DNA of 64,000 nucleotides from Odobenus rosmarus divergens (Eukaryota; Chordata; Mammalia; Carnivora; Odobenidae), in the NCBI RefSeq assembly GCF_000321225.1, contig NW_004451406.1, positions 581,410-645,409 on the forward strand, given 5' to 3'. Each line of letters begins with the position of its first letter. Position 1 is the stretch's first letter. Below are positions 22,818 to 35,089 of this stretch, in pieces. The position numbers and the translations under genes were made by a program. Under the pieces are notes generated by a model. That model did no database searches, had not been told where the DNA came from, and saw only the letters and a list, made by a program, of their open reading frames with translations.

Positions 22818-23008
22818 TAAGATTTTATTTATTTATTTGACAGAGAAAGAGATAGCAAGAGCACGCACACAAGTAGGGGGAGTGGGAGAGGGAGAAGCAG
22901 GCTTCCCGCTGAGCAGGGAGCCTGATGCGGGGCTCAATCCCAGGACCCCAGGATAATGACCTGAGCCGAACGCAGATGCTTAACGGACTGAGCCACCCAG
23001 GCGTCCCA
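22818..23008 (-). mobile_element. CAN-SINE
   Basis: Reverse copy ('aagattttatttatttatttgacag' at left, 'ctgagccacccaggcgtcc' at right). The TSD 'atttttcactttttt' is perfect over 15 bases (22803-22817 and 23009-23023). Confidence 0.96.
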
Positions 23009-23023
23009 ATTTTTCACTTTTTT

Positions 23024-23480
23024 AATCAGTAAGGAATTGTGAGAAGATACTTGAGACTATGTAAAATGCTGTTCCACATCAAACATTCCCCACTAGTTTT
23101 AGCATCACTAATGACTCTTGTGTGAATCATTTATTACTGTGATGTTTGAAAAATGGTGTTTTGCCAGTTTCATCAAGATGGGGTTAAGGATGTTGGTAAT
23201 CAATATTTTTGACATTTTTGACTGACATTCCGATGTAGGGAAGAGCTTGTAAACCCCATAATTTATTTATTTAAACAACATTTACTTGTTAATGTGTGAA
23301 TTTATGGATTTTAGTTTTTTTCAATATACTAACATTATTTTTTTCTGTCCAAACTATCTAAGATTTAATCCTTAGACTGTAGTATTTAACTAGTATGAGA
23401 CCCTACAAATGGTATCCTTTAATATATTTAATTGCTGACATAAAATGATATTCCAGTTTCATTTAATACTTCCCTGTTGC
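23024..23480. other. unassigned A+T-rich DNA
   Basis: No feature was recognised. Confidence 0.4.
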
Positions 23481-23494
23481 AGCCCCAGGTCCCT

Positions 23495-23779
23495 GTAAAT
23501 ACAAACTGATGGTTGCCAGAGGGGAGGTAGGTAGGGGGCTGGGAAGAATGGGGGAAGGGGCGTGGGAGATACAGGCTTCCAGTCATGGAATGAATAAGTC
23601 ACAGGAACAAAAGGCACAGTATAGGGAATATGGCTATCATAATAGTGTTGTATGGTGACACATGGTAGCTTCACTTGTGGCGAATATACATTATGTATGT
23701 CATATCACTGCTTGTATACCTGAAAGGAGTGTAACATTGTGTGTTAACTATACTTAAGTTTTAAAAATTATAAAAAAGA
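23495..23779 (+). mobile_element. LINE-1 3'UTR fragment
   Basis: 'actgatggttgccagaggg', 'atggaatgaataagtcacagg', 'gtgttgtatggtgacacatgg' and 'tataaaaaa' are the 3' end of an L1. The flanks 'agccccaggtccct' (23480-23494) and 'agctccaggtccct' (23780-23793) form a TSD with one mismatch. Only the 3'UTR was inserted (severe 5' truncation). Confidence 0.88.
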
Positions 23780-23794
23780 AGCTCCAGGTCCCTT

Positions 23795-24370
23795 AGTAGA
23801 ATGTTATTAAAAAAGAAATATATATGCCTACATATTTGTGCATGTATATAATATATTTATAGAGTTTGTGTGCTAGGTAGGATCATCACTACTGTGTATC
23901 ATTGCTTTTATTCCTTCTCAGCATACATAGCTAGCAAATGTGTTTATGTCTATATCAATATCTGTATATCTTACCAGCCTTGAATAAATTCTAATCCAAT
24001 GCCATATGTTTTATCCTAATTTCCATTTCTCTATATTTGTAACAACCATCTCAACATATGTAATTATTAGTTGCCTTAAATACAGAAACTAATCTCAAAC
24101 CTGCTAACCCACACTACTCAAAATCAAAACCAAAACAATCCCTACTATTTAGAGTTCAGTATTCATTTATAGTTTTCTTTTTCCTTTTGGTCTGGCAGTG
24201 GTATATGGGCAAAATACATTGCTCACAAATTATCTGGGTTCCTGAATTCCATCATCTCTCACCTTTTTGCGGACTTTGTTCCTGCAATTATCCCATTGTA
24301 CTTACACTATCAATTTTATCTTGTATGTTTCCACCAGCATGCATACAAGCGTGCTTTATTCTCACTCATT
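23795..24370. other. unassigned A+T-rich DNA
   Basis: No feature was recognised. Confidence 0.4.
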
Positions 24371-24387
24371 TTAAAAATAAAAAACGA

Positions 24388-24582
24388 AGGTTGGGTGGCT
24401 CGGTCTGTTGAGCGTCTGCCTTCGGCTCAGGTCATGATCCCGGGGTCCTAGTATCGAGCCCCACGTCAGGATCCCTGTTCATGGGGCCTGCTTCTCCCTC
24501 TCCTCCCTATTCATTCTCTCTCTCACTATCTCTCTCTCTCTCTCAAATAAATAAAATCTTTGAAAAAAATTAAAAATAAAAT
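24388..24582 (+). mobile_element. CAN-SINE, head slightly truncated
   Basis: It starts 'ggttgggtggctcggtctg', lacking the usual gggcgcc, and continues 'gccttcggctcaggtcatgatccc' to an AAATAAATAAAATCTTTG tail. The flanking repeats are A-rich 'aaaaaacgaa' motifs. Confidence 0.93.
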
Positions 24583-24699
24583 AAAAATTAAAAAACGAAA
24601 AACTTCTTTGACACTTTTCATTTCTCTGCTTCCTTTATAGAAAAGCTTCTCAAAGAAGTTAATTATGTTCACTGGTTCCACTTACTCAACTTTTGTTCA

Positions 24700-25690
24700 T
24701 TTTCTCCTCCACCTACAATTTGGGCTCTACATACAGTCACACTATTAAAATAGATGTTGTTGAGACCATCAGTGATCACTTAGCATGCTTAAACTTTACT
24801 TCCCACTTAAAACATTTCTCTATACTTCCTTGGTTATACTACTCTCATTTTTATTGCTCCTCCTTGTACCTTTCTCAATGTTTCTGCCAAAACTCTGTAT
24901 CTTATCAAAGAGCTTTAAATTTAGAAATGTCCTCTCTGAGAATTTCTTCTTCAAGTGATCTCACCCAGTTCCAAAGCTTAAAATACCATCTATATACTGA
25001 TGACTCATAAATCCACATCTTTAGCTACCATCTCTCCTGCTGAGCCTAAGGTACATATATCCACATAAATACATGCTATTTCAGCTTGCATGTCTAACGA
25101 CACCTCAAGCCTCCCAAGGCTGGAACAGAACTATCCCTTCCTTACACACACACATACACACACTCTTTCCAATTACATCCAAGTTTCTCCATCTCAGTAC
25201 ATTGCCTACTATCCTTTAGTTATAAATCAGTTATAAATCTAGTAAACCTTGGAGTTTTCTAAATTTCTCTCTTTCATCTCTCACACACATCCAATCTATC
25301 ACTAAATCCTGATGGCTATAACTCTGAAGCATATTCCAGTTGAACCACTGATTACCATCTCTACTACTGTAATCCTAGCCAAAGCCACAAATAGAGCTCA
25401 TCTACTTTACTGCAACACCCTTGTAGCAGGTGTTTCTGTTTCACTCCTGCCCTTCCACATTCCAACTGTTGACAAAGCAGGAGTGGTTTCGTGTACATCA
25501 GTTTGTATCATTCTAGTTGAAGACCTTCCAATATTTTCTTTTTCTCCTCAAAACCTAAACAAACTAGAATTCCATTCCATAAACTGTAAGTTGCTGTTTG
25601 GCTTGCTTTCTGCTTCCTTTATGACCTCATTCCACCAACTTCTACCTTTCCATTTATCAAGGTTTTCCATTTGGCACTAAGTGGTAAGTG
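24700..25690 (+). mobile_element. LINE-2 ORF2 (reverse transcriptase) remnant
   Basis: The frame ending at 25010 closes with KYHLYTDDS. This corresponds to the RT catalytic Y-x-D-D box, with T in place of the usual A. The frame 25312-25680 contains ATNRAHLLYCNTLVAGVSV, which fits the segment just C-terminal of the RT core in CR1/L2 elements. Nucleotide landmarks such as 'ccatctatatactgatgactc' and 'cacacatccaatctatcac' agree. Several stops and frameshifts are present. It is an ancient fossil, not a host gene. Confidence 0.8.
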
Positions 25691-27505
25691 AGTTCAATTC
25701 AGGGGGAGAGAGTAGAAAAGCCTTTATTAGCTTCAAAAACAAGACAAGCTCTAGAATCCAGCTTTCATATTTTAAGTGATAAAATTGCCATTGCATTTTA
25801 ATTTCTGTGTCTAATTAAGTTTAAGTGGAAGAGTAAAGAGTAATTTTACTCCTCAAAATCTCCAAAAATAAATAGTAAAAATATGCATAGGGATTTGATT
25901 GTGACGTATTTACATTGATTTTAAAGTAATATCTTTACAATATTGACTTACATGTGGTATACCTTTCCTATTACTAAAGCTTTCTTTTAGATCCCCTACT
26001 TCTGATTTACAGTTACGTTATAATATTATGGCTCACAAATAATGAGTGTTTACTATATGCCAGGCATACTGTTAAACAGTTTACATTATCTCATGTTTTT
26101 ATATATATTCCTATTCTTTTCTTATTAAATATAGCTCCTAGTTGTTTTATAGTCACCTAATTAATAGAATAAATAGAATTGTTTTCCAGATTTTATATTT
26201 TTACATTTAAAGTGTCTTAGGTAGCTTATAGTTTACATGAGTTATAATTCAGGATCTATTTTACTCAACTAATTTCCATTTACATTTCTTATCATAAAAC
26301 TATGATTGATCTCATTTCTGTCATTTTTGTATGTTTCAACTGAAATGCTTGCTTGAGTTTTTCTTAGTATTCCATAAATTTTCTTTGGGGTTTGTGTTTT
26401 ATTTGCTCTTTCAGGAAAATGGGGAAGACATTTATAATTCCTTTGCTGAAAAAGCCTAGTTTTGCTTGGAGGAAAAAAAAAACAGCCTATTATAATTGCA
26501 TCAGAATTATCTTTATTGACTTACTACATTTAAGTTGTGTAGTTTTTTGTAACTATGTCATTATGACAGTTCACCATTTCTATTTCTAATATTTCAGTGC
26601 TCATCTGAAAGCCTTGAATGCAATTTTTCTACTTCTGTGTTATTTTGCTTCTTATTTTGTTGGACAATAGACTTTCTTCCAAACATTCTCTATGCATGAT
26701 ACAAGACCTTCTTCATGTAAATTCTTATGAATGGCTTATGTGAAATATATGTATAACCACTGTTCCTCCAAATTAATGGAACCAGTTTGGTTTGCAAGAA
26801 ATCCTTCCACATCTTTCAGTACTATATTACTCTCCTAGGAAAGAGAATAATGTATGAATTCTTGGTGTCCTCCACCATTTTTTTTCCAATCTATCTAGTG
26901 TTTAGGAGAATTTTTTTCCGGTGGTGGTTAACACCATTCCTACTCATTCCATTTCAACACTAATCGAGGCCAATTCATGATCCTAACTCCAATTCTGCTT
27001 CTTTTTGGTTACTTTAGTCAACTTCTAGTCTAGGATAGGTTGGAAGCATACTTAACTCCACCTTATTTTTGAGAGATCTGCCCTTCAGTTTTTTTTTTTT
27101 TCTTTCCTAAGTTTGAATTCAGACTTTTGAATTTTTGGATGTCTGTATTATAGTATTCCTATTTATCAGAAGCCCACAAACAGTTAATATAAAATAGGTT
27201 ATCTACAAACATTATCTGACTGACCATCCAATCGAAATGAACAGTGAATTTCAAAAAAAGAAGAGAAAAAGAAATCTTGTCAAAAATTTATTTTTTTAGG
27301 CACCTTCAAAAAGCCGTGTTTTTAGCCAAACAGGGTTTTAATCTCAGTTTACTGTAGGTGTTTAATCTATGTTGTGGATGGACATGTTTTATTTTCTCTA
27401 TATAATCTATATCTTTGCACTTTTATGTTTTTGGCTTTTTTATAGCCTTTATCTGTTCTAGGTCCATTATGAAGTTGTTTTGTTTTCATTCACCATTATG
27501 GGGAA
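25690..27505. other. unassigned A+T-rich DNA
   Basis: A short MIR-like piece lies at about 26045-26105 ('gtttactatatgccaggcatac'). No gene was recognised. The 65-codon frame at 26392 is unassigned. Confidence 0.4.
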
Positions 27506-27509
27506 AAAT

Positions 27510-28005
27510 AACTTGCATTTAAAATGTTCTATATTTTTATTGGGGTGATAGTCATGTGGGACTATACATTTGTCAGAAAGCATTGACCTGCATACTTGAC
27601 ATCTATACATTTCACTTTATGAAATTAGAAATATGGATTAGAATCACCTGGGATTCCTGGAATAAAGAATGAATTATTGATATATCAGTCTGGTTGAATC
27701 TCAAAAAACACTATACTGAATGAAGGAAGCCAGACACAAAAGAGTACATCATTTATGATTCAATTTGTAATAACTTCAAGAACATGAAAAACTAATTGAT
27801 GGTGGTAGAAATTAGAACATTAGTTTATCAATGAGAGTGATGGGGGCAACTGACTGGAAAGGGACACGAGAACATTTTGAAAGAATGGGTTTGTTTTATA
27901 ACTTGGTTGGAGTGTTGATTTGATAGGTATATACATTTGACAAAACTTATCAAATTGTACACTAAAGTCTGTAGATTTTGTTGTACATAAATTTTACCTT
28001 AAAAG
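27510..28005 (+). mobile_element. old LINE-1 (L1M-type) 3' end, two adjoining pieces
   Basis: The first piece (about 27510-27640) has 'attggggtgatagtcatgtgg' and 'tatacatttgtcagaaagc'. The second (about 27660-28005) starts with 'gaatgaattattgatatatc' and 'gaatctcaaaaaacac', continues 'gaaggaagccagac', and again ends in 'acatttgacaaaacttatc' and 'aaattgtacac'. The same 3' landmarks occur twice, so these are two L1M ends or one duplicated end. Confidence 0.75.
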
Positions 28006-28018
28006 TTAATAATAAAGC

Positions 28019-28213
28019 GGGGCACCTGGGTGGTTCAGTCGTTGGGCGTCTGCCTTCAGCTCAGGTCATGATCCCGGAGTCCTGGAATTGAGTCCCACAT
28101 CGAGCTCCCTGCTCTGTGGGAAGCCTGCTTCTCCCTCTGCTGCTCCCCCTGCTTGGGTTCCCTCTCTGACTATCTCTCTCTCTGTCAAATAAAATCTTTA
28201 AAAAAAAAATAAA
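28019..28213 (+). mobile_element. CAN-SINE
   Basis: Head 'gggcacctgggtggttcagtcg' with CT-rich body and an AAATAAAATC tail. The perfect 13-base TSD is 'ttaataataaagc' (28006-28018 and 28214-28226). It inserted at the 3' end of the L1M fragment. Confidence 0.95.
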
Positions 28214-28489
28214 TTAATAATAAAGCTATGTATTGCAGAAAAATATGTATGATGGTTGATAATGGGAAATTGATTCTCTCTTCCTCTAGCTCTGGAGAAC
28301 GTGTGAAAATATCATACCCTTTACTGTGAGAAAGTCAAAAGCCCCCAGGTTTTTGGTTATCCACTCCTCATCATTTTAGAGGACTCCTTAGCCATCATTT
28401 CCTATTTGCTGACAGCTCATTTCTATTTCAGCTTTGGATTCATAGAAGCTATAGTCAGGATGTCACTAATTCCTCCTTTCATTAATGTA

Positions 28490-28705
28490 AGTCACATCTC
28501 CCATGATTCCCACAAATATGAGGTATCTAAAAATAGTCAAACTCAAAGAAACAAAAAATAAACTGGTGGTTGCCAGGGGCTGGGGGAGTGGAGAGTTGCT
28601 AATCAACAGATAATAAAATTTATGCAAGATGAATAAGTTATAGAGATCTACCATACAAAATTGTGCCTATGAATAACAATACTGTATTATATTCCTAAAA
28701 GAAAA
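28490..28705 (+). mobile_element. old LINE-1 (L1M-type) 3'UTR
   Basis: 'ctggtggttgccaggggctgg', 'tgcaagatgaataagttatag' and 'aaattgtgcctatgaataac' are in L1M 3'UTR order. No TSD was seen. Confidence 0.75.
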
Positions 28706-28709
28706 GTTA

Positions 28710-31095
28710 AAGGGGTACAACACATATTAAGTGTTCCTTTCAGAAAAGAAGAGAATAAAAAAGAAAGAAAAGAAATCTCAGGTATTCTTTCTTTGTAGCC
28801 TGGTAATGGAAGGCTTCAAAGATAGGAAAACCATAGTCAATGACCTGGTGTTAATGAGAAAAGGTGCTGATAATTTAGTTCATGTTAAAGACCCACGTTG
28901 CCTTCCAATATTTAGCCATTAAAATGAAGATTACTTTAAAGGCAACTGTGCCTTAAAACACATAATTACTTTTGCTATATATCTGAAAATTTCCACATAA
29001 TATTTTTTAAAGGAAACTATGTAACTATGTTGTGAAGAGAAGGAAAATTAAAAATTTAAAAGGTTATGATTATTAACAATAATTGTACAGTTAGCTTAAT
29101 TTCTAAATTTTTATATTTGCCTGATTTTTTTAAATTTATAAATGAAAGAAAGTATTCAAAACAAAATCTAAGCAATCACAGAACATACAAAAGTATTGGT
29201 TGGCTATCACAACTCAAAGAAAGCATACAGACCCTTGTCTCAAAGAATGGTGCTTCCAAGATCCTAGGCCAGTCGGAGGTCCTTTTAGGTCTCCTGAGGT
29301 ACAGAAGCTGTGCACATAGCCTTCATGAGATGGACAGTCCTTCAAGTGGTGCAAGAGGGGGCTAGGTCTGGCCCAGTGCTCTGGAAAGGTGACAGGGCTT
29401 TGTATGTTGTGTGGGGTTGGGGGTGTGGTTACAGGATGGTTGTGCATGTTAGACAGTGTCCTGGGAAAAACACTGACTTCAGCATAGTCACTAATGCACA
29501 CTGTGGATTAGGATACCCTGAATCTAAGACAGCAGACCTCCCAGCCACTGGTTTCCATACTCTGGCCTTTGACATTGTCTCTATTTGTTTTTATTATTAT
29601 ATTACATAAAGTGAAATCTGGAAACTTAAATGCTAGGTTTTACTTTATGTAAAATTTCTGAATTTTTCATTACAGCAATAAAATACGATAAACCTAGCAT
29701 GCCACATAAACCTATCTATGCATTATTCAGTGGCACCATTCTTTTCAAGCTCAAAAGCCTTATCAACTTTGTTTCCTTAGAAAAGCATTTAAGGCTCCCA
29801 AATTGATGGAGTAGTTTGAGAGCAACCTAAACACCCCCTTGGAGATTTTAACACCATTGTCATAGCAAGAAATGAAAAGTAGAGTGTTTAGTAAGGAGGG
29901 ATAGTGGCGGCTTGTCAACTCAGAAAGAGCGTCTCCTGAAATATCACTCTTTAAGGTAGCATTTCCAAATGGGCTTAAGAGAAAAAAAAGAAAAAAAAAC
30001 TTGCTGAGAATATACTTTGGTGAATAAGCAAAGGCTATTTTCAATCAAAATCTTCTCTGAGAAATGTTCTTTTTTTCCCCTCTCAAAGAAATTCTTTTAA
30101 TGTACCTTGCCTATTTGCATTTTTAGATACAAGAAGAAAAATAGTAGTAAATTGACACACCTAGTTTGAAAAGAAATTGCAAACACATAGTGACATCTCA
30201 AGTTAGTCCTTTGAAAAAGAAAAATGCGATTTTAATTGTTTACCATGGTTTTCTAAATTAGATGCTTTTATTTTAGTTTGGAGAGTTCCAAAATGAATTT
30301 ACTACCCTCTTATCAAATTCCATTCCAATGTATAAAGATATGAAATACATTTGTCCTAGTCAGTGATAGCTTTCTCAATCTTTTTTTAAAATTATGGATC
30401 ATGAAGCATAGCTTTTTGTTAATAAAATAAAACTGTGGTACAAATCTCTATTCTTATAATCCATGCGATAGCTTTTTCTATTCTTACCTCAGTACCATTA
30501 TCCTCTCTGATAATAACTATAATACTTTTTAATTGTCTGTGACCTAAGTTTTCCAAAAACAAATTCTGTAAATGGATCACCAAATTTCTGAACATGAATT
30601 TGAAGTTATAATTTTAAATTCAAATTAATTTTCAACAAATAAAGAAAAAATAATGCCTCCTAATTTTTTTGTGTGTGTATACCTATGTTATATACTTATA
30701 ATTTTATTTTAATGAGCCGTTGATTAGATAATAAAAATCAATAATGTCAGGGATAAATTTTGCATTCCAGACACCACTACAATTTGTTTAGGATAGAGTT
30801 TGCTACTAGGGAAAAAGCTGCCAGGCTTCAGTATTGAGAGATATCTAGACCTAAATTCTGATTTTTCCTGGTAGTAGAGAATAGCCAAAGATCATCTCTC
30901 ATACATCAATTTATGCCTATTACTTGTTGAACTTTTTTTTTTTTTCTAGAGCAAAAACTGTAAGACATGGCTAGAGGATTATTGGGCATTGTTGGAGCAA
31001 TGGTCTGAGCAGGCACACAGTGGTCTGGTTTATGTAATGTGCTTGCTCAGGATGGATTGGGTGGGGGAGGCAAAGTGGCTAGCTCTATGGAGGAA
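28710..31095. other. unassigned DNA
   Basis: No gene or repeat family was assigned. Overlapping frames of 95-99 codons on both strands at 29066-29609 are unrecognised and lack splice or codon evidence. A T-run lies at 30931-30944. Confidence 0.4.
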
Positions 31096-31104
31096 AGAGG
31101 AATA

Positions 31105-31290
31105 GCACTAACATGTATTAAGCCAAACTCTATGCTAGACACTTCATGTATATTATCTCATTTTCTCCTATCTATAACCGTGCAAAGTAAGTTTAATTCA
31201 TGAACCTATATCATGTTTTAGTTCCCACAAAGGTGGTAGATGTCAGAACTGGAATGTAAACCAAAGACTGAATTCTCTTCATTAAACCAG
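31105..31290 (-). repeat. MIR remnant
   Basis: 'aactctatgctagacacttc', 'atattatctcattttctcc' and 'gtcagaactggaatgtaaacc' are the reverse complement of the MIR layout. Diverged. Confidence 0.6.
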
Positions 31291-31434
31291 ACTGTTTAAG
31301 AGTCATGATTTACAGAAATACACTCATATTCTCTGGTTGAAGAACTCTGAGCTATCAATATGAATATGATAAGCAAATGAGATAGACATGTTAACTCACA
31401 TTATACTGAGATGTTATAGAATGTGTATGCCCTG

Positions 31435-31640
31435 GATTAGAAAAAGTTCAGGCCTTAACGTCCAAAGACTAAGATTTATTCCCTGCTTCATCATTAACTG
31501 TATGCATTAGCACAAATCAGCCTCTCTGGCTAGCCCTTCCTTCATCTTCAACACTCTCTTCTTGGCAGTGTTGTGAGGATCAAATGAGATATTGTGTCTA
31601 ATGGGATTCTTAAACCGTAAAGCATTATGCACATCTTTAT
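31435..31640 (+). repeat. MIR remnant
   Basis: 'gcttcatcattaactgtatg', 'caaatcagcctctctggc' and 'gttgtgaggatcaaatgagat', followed by 'aaagcattatgcac', is the plus-sense MIR order. Confidence 0.65.
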
Positions 31641-31644
31641 TATG

Positions 31645-33838
31645 GACAAAGAATTATTATTAGAATGGTAGTTTCATACTCAAATACCTACAGCCGAGAT
31701 ATTATAATGGCACCTTAAATTTTATTATCTGAACTATGGATGTTTTAAAGTTCAGTATTAAATATGTAAGGATATTCTTTACTTACAAAGAGATATATAG
31801 TTTCCCTCAACTTTTTTTTAGAATCGTGCTATGCTTTAGGTATAATTTTTTATATTTTTTGATAGAGTTGTGTTTGTTGTGCAGGAAACGTTTTTTTTCT
31901 TTCCTTTTTATATTATCATGAGGAAAATGGCAGCATAAGTATAAAGAATGAAAATTGGCATCTGATACCTGTCCTCAGAGTTAGGACACCAGAAGGAAGG
32001 CTTGACACATTGGGAACCTAAAAAAACACATGTCCTGTGGCTATGGGAGAAGATAGATCCAGTGTGGTCAGATTTCTCAGTTTTTAAAAAAGAGTCTCTG
32101 ATCCAGAATTTTTGCAATTAAATCTAAAAAGTAAAGATTAGCAACTAGTCATATATGTGTATATATGTTATTTATTATATATAGTATACTAACAATGTAT
32201 AATATATTCATATGTATGGTTCATATACATATGAATATATTCACATATATTCATATATAGATTTGTATATACTTAATATAATGTGTGTGTTGTGTATACA
32301 CATAAAATCATTGTGAAGGATGGGCTGTGGCAGGGATGGGAAGTTCAGGCTACTGCCTCAGCAATAATCTCACAGAGAAATGATAGCAACCCAGGCACTG
32401 AAGTGAGAAGAGTAAGAAAGGAAGCACATGGATTTAAGATATCTTATTTCAGAAGTAGAACTAATTGAAAAAAATGCAAGGGTAAAGGAAAAGAATGGTT
32501 AAGAAATGACTGTAAGGTTTTTTAACTTAAGCATCTGGATAGATAGTGCTTCATTTTACCAACTTGAGGAATATTGAGGTGAAGCTGATTGAGAGCAATG
32601 GAAAACAACTATTTGTTTTGGCTGTGTTAAATTTAAAAGCATATTTGTTATACAGTTGCAGATTCCAAATATATATGTGTATGTAAGTGTGTATGTGCAT
32701 GTGTGTGGGTATGTGTTTCCAGTAAATACCAAAAATATACTGACCTGGGTGTCCTCTAACACCCAACCTGAAAAGAATTTCTGCCACTATTCTGATGAGG
32801 ACAGAAAAGGTCATAATATAGTATTTGGCTTGTGAGTACAGTTTTCAAGTTTGAGCACTGTGGCATCACTAAGCCTTAATTTAAGTGGTTACAGAGCTCT
32901 GTATGGGTTTCAGAGTCTTAGTTGTATGTTTAATGACTGTAGGAACAGGCACTTTTTGACATTTGTTTGGCCAATGGGAGCTCTGCATGAGAACATGTTC
33001 TTCCTTGCCTACAAAAGGGAAGACTGTGTTTGAGTGGCCTGTTGAGCAATCTCTCCAGGAGTATGATCAGAAACCACTGTGGCCAACGAACATCTCCCTG
33101 CTTCAAATAAATGAAAACTGCAGAGAATATTCAGCCAGGAAAGTGGTGACTTCCAGGTATTTTATACCAAAAAATAACTTCATACAAGAAATTGGAAGCT
33201 GAAAAAGTGGACTATTGGCAGAAAGAGGGTCAGGGAAGCCACTATAGTAATCTTTAAAACAGGAAGTGTAGAAATGATCAGAAATTGCTACCAATGATAC
33301 CAGGTGCCTACACTACCAAAGTAAGGTAGGCTCAGGTCATGATATATTAGGGGACTCTCTGAACCTGCTGGCCAAGAGTTCTCTTTGTTACCCATGGAAG
33401 TCTGTGTCCTGCTCAATTCTGTGGCATAAGCAATACTGACTTCTGCTTCCCTTCTCCTTTCCAAATATCAACAAGTGTCTGTTTTGGCAAAATCTAAGCT
33501 GGAACTCTAGTTGCAGGGGGGTTTGGGGAATGATGGGTATGGAGAAAAGTACAAAAAAGTTGGGGTGAACATAATATCCAGTATGTAACATGCTCGCTGG
33601 TATGACGAAGACCATGTTCTGGAAGAATGGAAACCCTTTCTTCCTTCACAGACATTATATTTTCATGGAAGATTATCTAAAGACCATAAACTGACTAACA
33701 GATTCATATGAAATATTATGGCAGGCAAAGGTAAGTTCTATAAACAACATAGAGCAAGATAAAGAATGAAAGATGGATGGGCTAGGGGTGGGTATATGCT
33801 TCATTAGTTAAGGTGTCAGAGAAGATGTCTTTGGTTTG
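31645..33838. other. unassigned DNA with an A+T hairpin
   Basis: The sequence at 32140-32300 is nearly pure A/T/G with a long hairpin (next entry). The rest is unassigned. Frames of 60-87 codons at 32551-33615 are unrecognised. Confidence 0.4.
32201..32241. repeat. 17-bp perfect inverted repeat, 7-base loop
   Basis: Bases 32201-32217 and 32225-32241 are exact reverse complements around the loop ggttcat. The A+T-rich arms could extrude as a cruciform. Confidence 0.93.
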
Positions 33839-33843
33839 GTGGC

Positions 33844-34187
33844 TGCTTATAAACTGATGTGTTCCCCCAAAATCATTGGAAGCTAACCCCCAGTGTGATG
33901 ATACTAGGAAGTGGGGCCTTTGGGAGGTGATAGGTATTCCAGATAAAGCCCTTATAAATAGGATTAGAGCCCCTATGGAAGAAACCCCTTAAAGCTCCCT
34001 TGCCCACTTCTTCCACAAGAGGACATATAGAACAGACTACATTAGTGAACCAGGAAGCAAGTTCTCAGCAGACACTGAATCTGCAGGTGCCTTGATTTTG
34101 GGCTTTTAGTCTTCAGAACAGAGGGAAATAAATTTCTGTTATTATGTCTATGGTATTTTGTTATAGCAGCCCAAATGGACTAAAACA
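33844..34187 (+). mobile_element. MaLR solo LTR (MST/MLT1A-type)
   Basis: The 344-base LTR starts TG (tgcttataaactgatgtg) and ends 'ctaaaaca'. Internal landmarks are 'aagtggggcctttgggaggtg', 'gaaccaggaagcaagttctc', 'aataaatttctgtta' (a polyadenylation-signal region) and 'tattttgttatagcagccc'. The 5-base flanks gtggc (33839-33843) and gtgac (34188-34192) fit an LTR-type TSD. No internal sequence is present, so this is a recombined solo LTR. It is an ancient, inactive host-genome element. Confidence 0.9.
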
Positions 34188-34197
34188 GTGACTTTTT

Positions 34198-34390
34198 TTT
34201 TTTTTTTAAAGATTTTACTTATTTATTTGACAGAGAGCAGGAGAGTACAGGCAGGGGAAGCTGCGGAGGGAGAGGGAGAAGCAGGCTCCCTGCTGAGGAT
34301 GGGAGCCCAGTGCAGGACCAATCCCAGGACCCTGAGATCACGACCTGAGCTGAAGGCAGTCACTTAACCAACCGAACCGCCCAGGTGCCC
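34198..34390 (-). mobile_element. CAN-SINE at the edge of the LTR
   Basis: Reverse copy. The perfect TSD 'cagtgacttttt' (34186-34197 and 34391-34402) overlaps the last two bases and the TSD of the MaLR LTR, so the SINE landed within a few bases of the LTR end. Confidence 0.95.
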
Positions 34391-34543
34391 CAGTGACTTT
34401 TTAAATGTGTTGCAAATATTTTCTCCCAGTCTGCTGTTTTTCCTTGAAATATGTTTATCATGAGCTTTGATGTAAATATTATCATTTGATAATGTCTAAC
34501 AAATGGGTTTTTGTAGATATATTTTAAAGAATTTATATGCCTT

Positions 34544-34728
34544 GGGGCACCAGGTGGCTCAATCTGTTAAGTGTCCTACTCTTGGTTTCGGCTCAGGTCG
34601 TGACCTCAGGGTCTTGAGGTGGAGCCCTGTGTCTCCCAGCAGGGAGTCTGCTAGAGATTATCTCCCTTTCCCTTTTCCTCTGTTCCTCCCCCTGCTCTCT
34701 CTCTCAAATAAATAAGATCTTTTTTAAA
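34544..34728 (+). mobile_element. CAN-SINE, older 'actcttggtttcggctc' subtype
   Basis: Head 'gggcaccaggtggctcaat'. The TSD 'aaagaatttatatgc' is perfect over 15 bases (34526-34540, 34729-34743). The body carries a shorter middle than the other copies. Confidence 0.93.
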
Positions 34729-34876
34729 AAAGAATTTATATGCTTCAACATCATAAACATATTCTACTATGTATTTTTTTATTTTTTATGGATGGTAAAA
34801 TTTAGAAATTAACTTTTTTTAATTGATCATTTTTCCCAAGTCATTTTTTAATTAGTCCACACTTACCCACGTTCCA

Positions 34877-35083
34877 TTTTATTTATTTATTTTAAAGATT
34901 TTATTTATTTATTTGACAGAAAGAGAGATAGCGAGAGAGGGAACACAAGCAGGGGGAGTGGGAGAGGGAGAAGCAGGCCTCCAGTGGAGCAGGGAGCCCG
35001 ATGCGGGGCTCCATCCCAGGACCCTGGGACCATGACCTGAGCTGAAAGGCAGACGCTCAATGACTGAGCCACCCAGGCGCCCC
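34877..35083 (-). mobile_element. CAN-SINE
   Basis: Reverse copy from 'attttatttatttattttaaagattttat' to 'ctgagccacccaggcgcccc'. The flanks share 'cttaccca' (left near 34862, right near 35083). Confidence 0.93.
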
Positions 35084-35089
35084 TTACCC

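Noticed and set aside
25312..25680. 122-codon frame as a possible host gene
   Set aside because: The residues and the upstream Y-T-D-D box fit an L2 reverse-transcriptase fossil.
29066..29609. Overlapping 95-99-codon frames on both strands
   Set aside because: No recognisable domains or splice context. Opposite-strand openness suggests composition, not coding.
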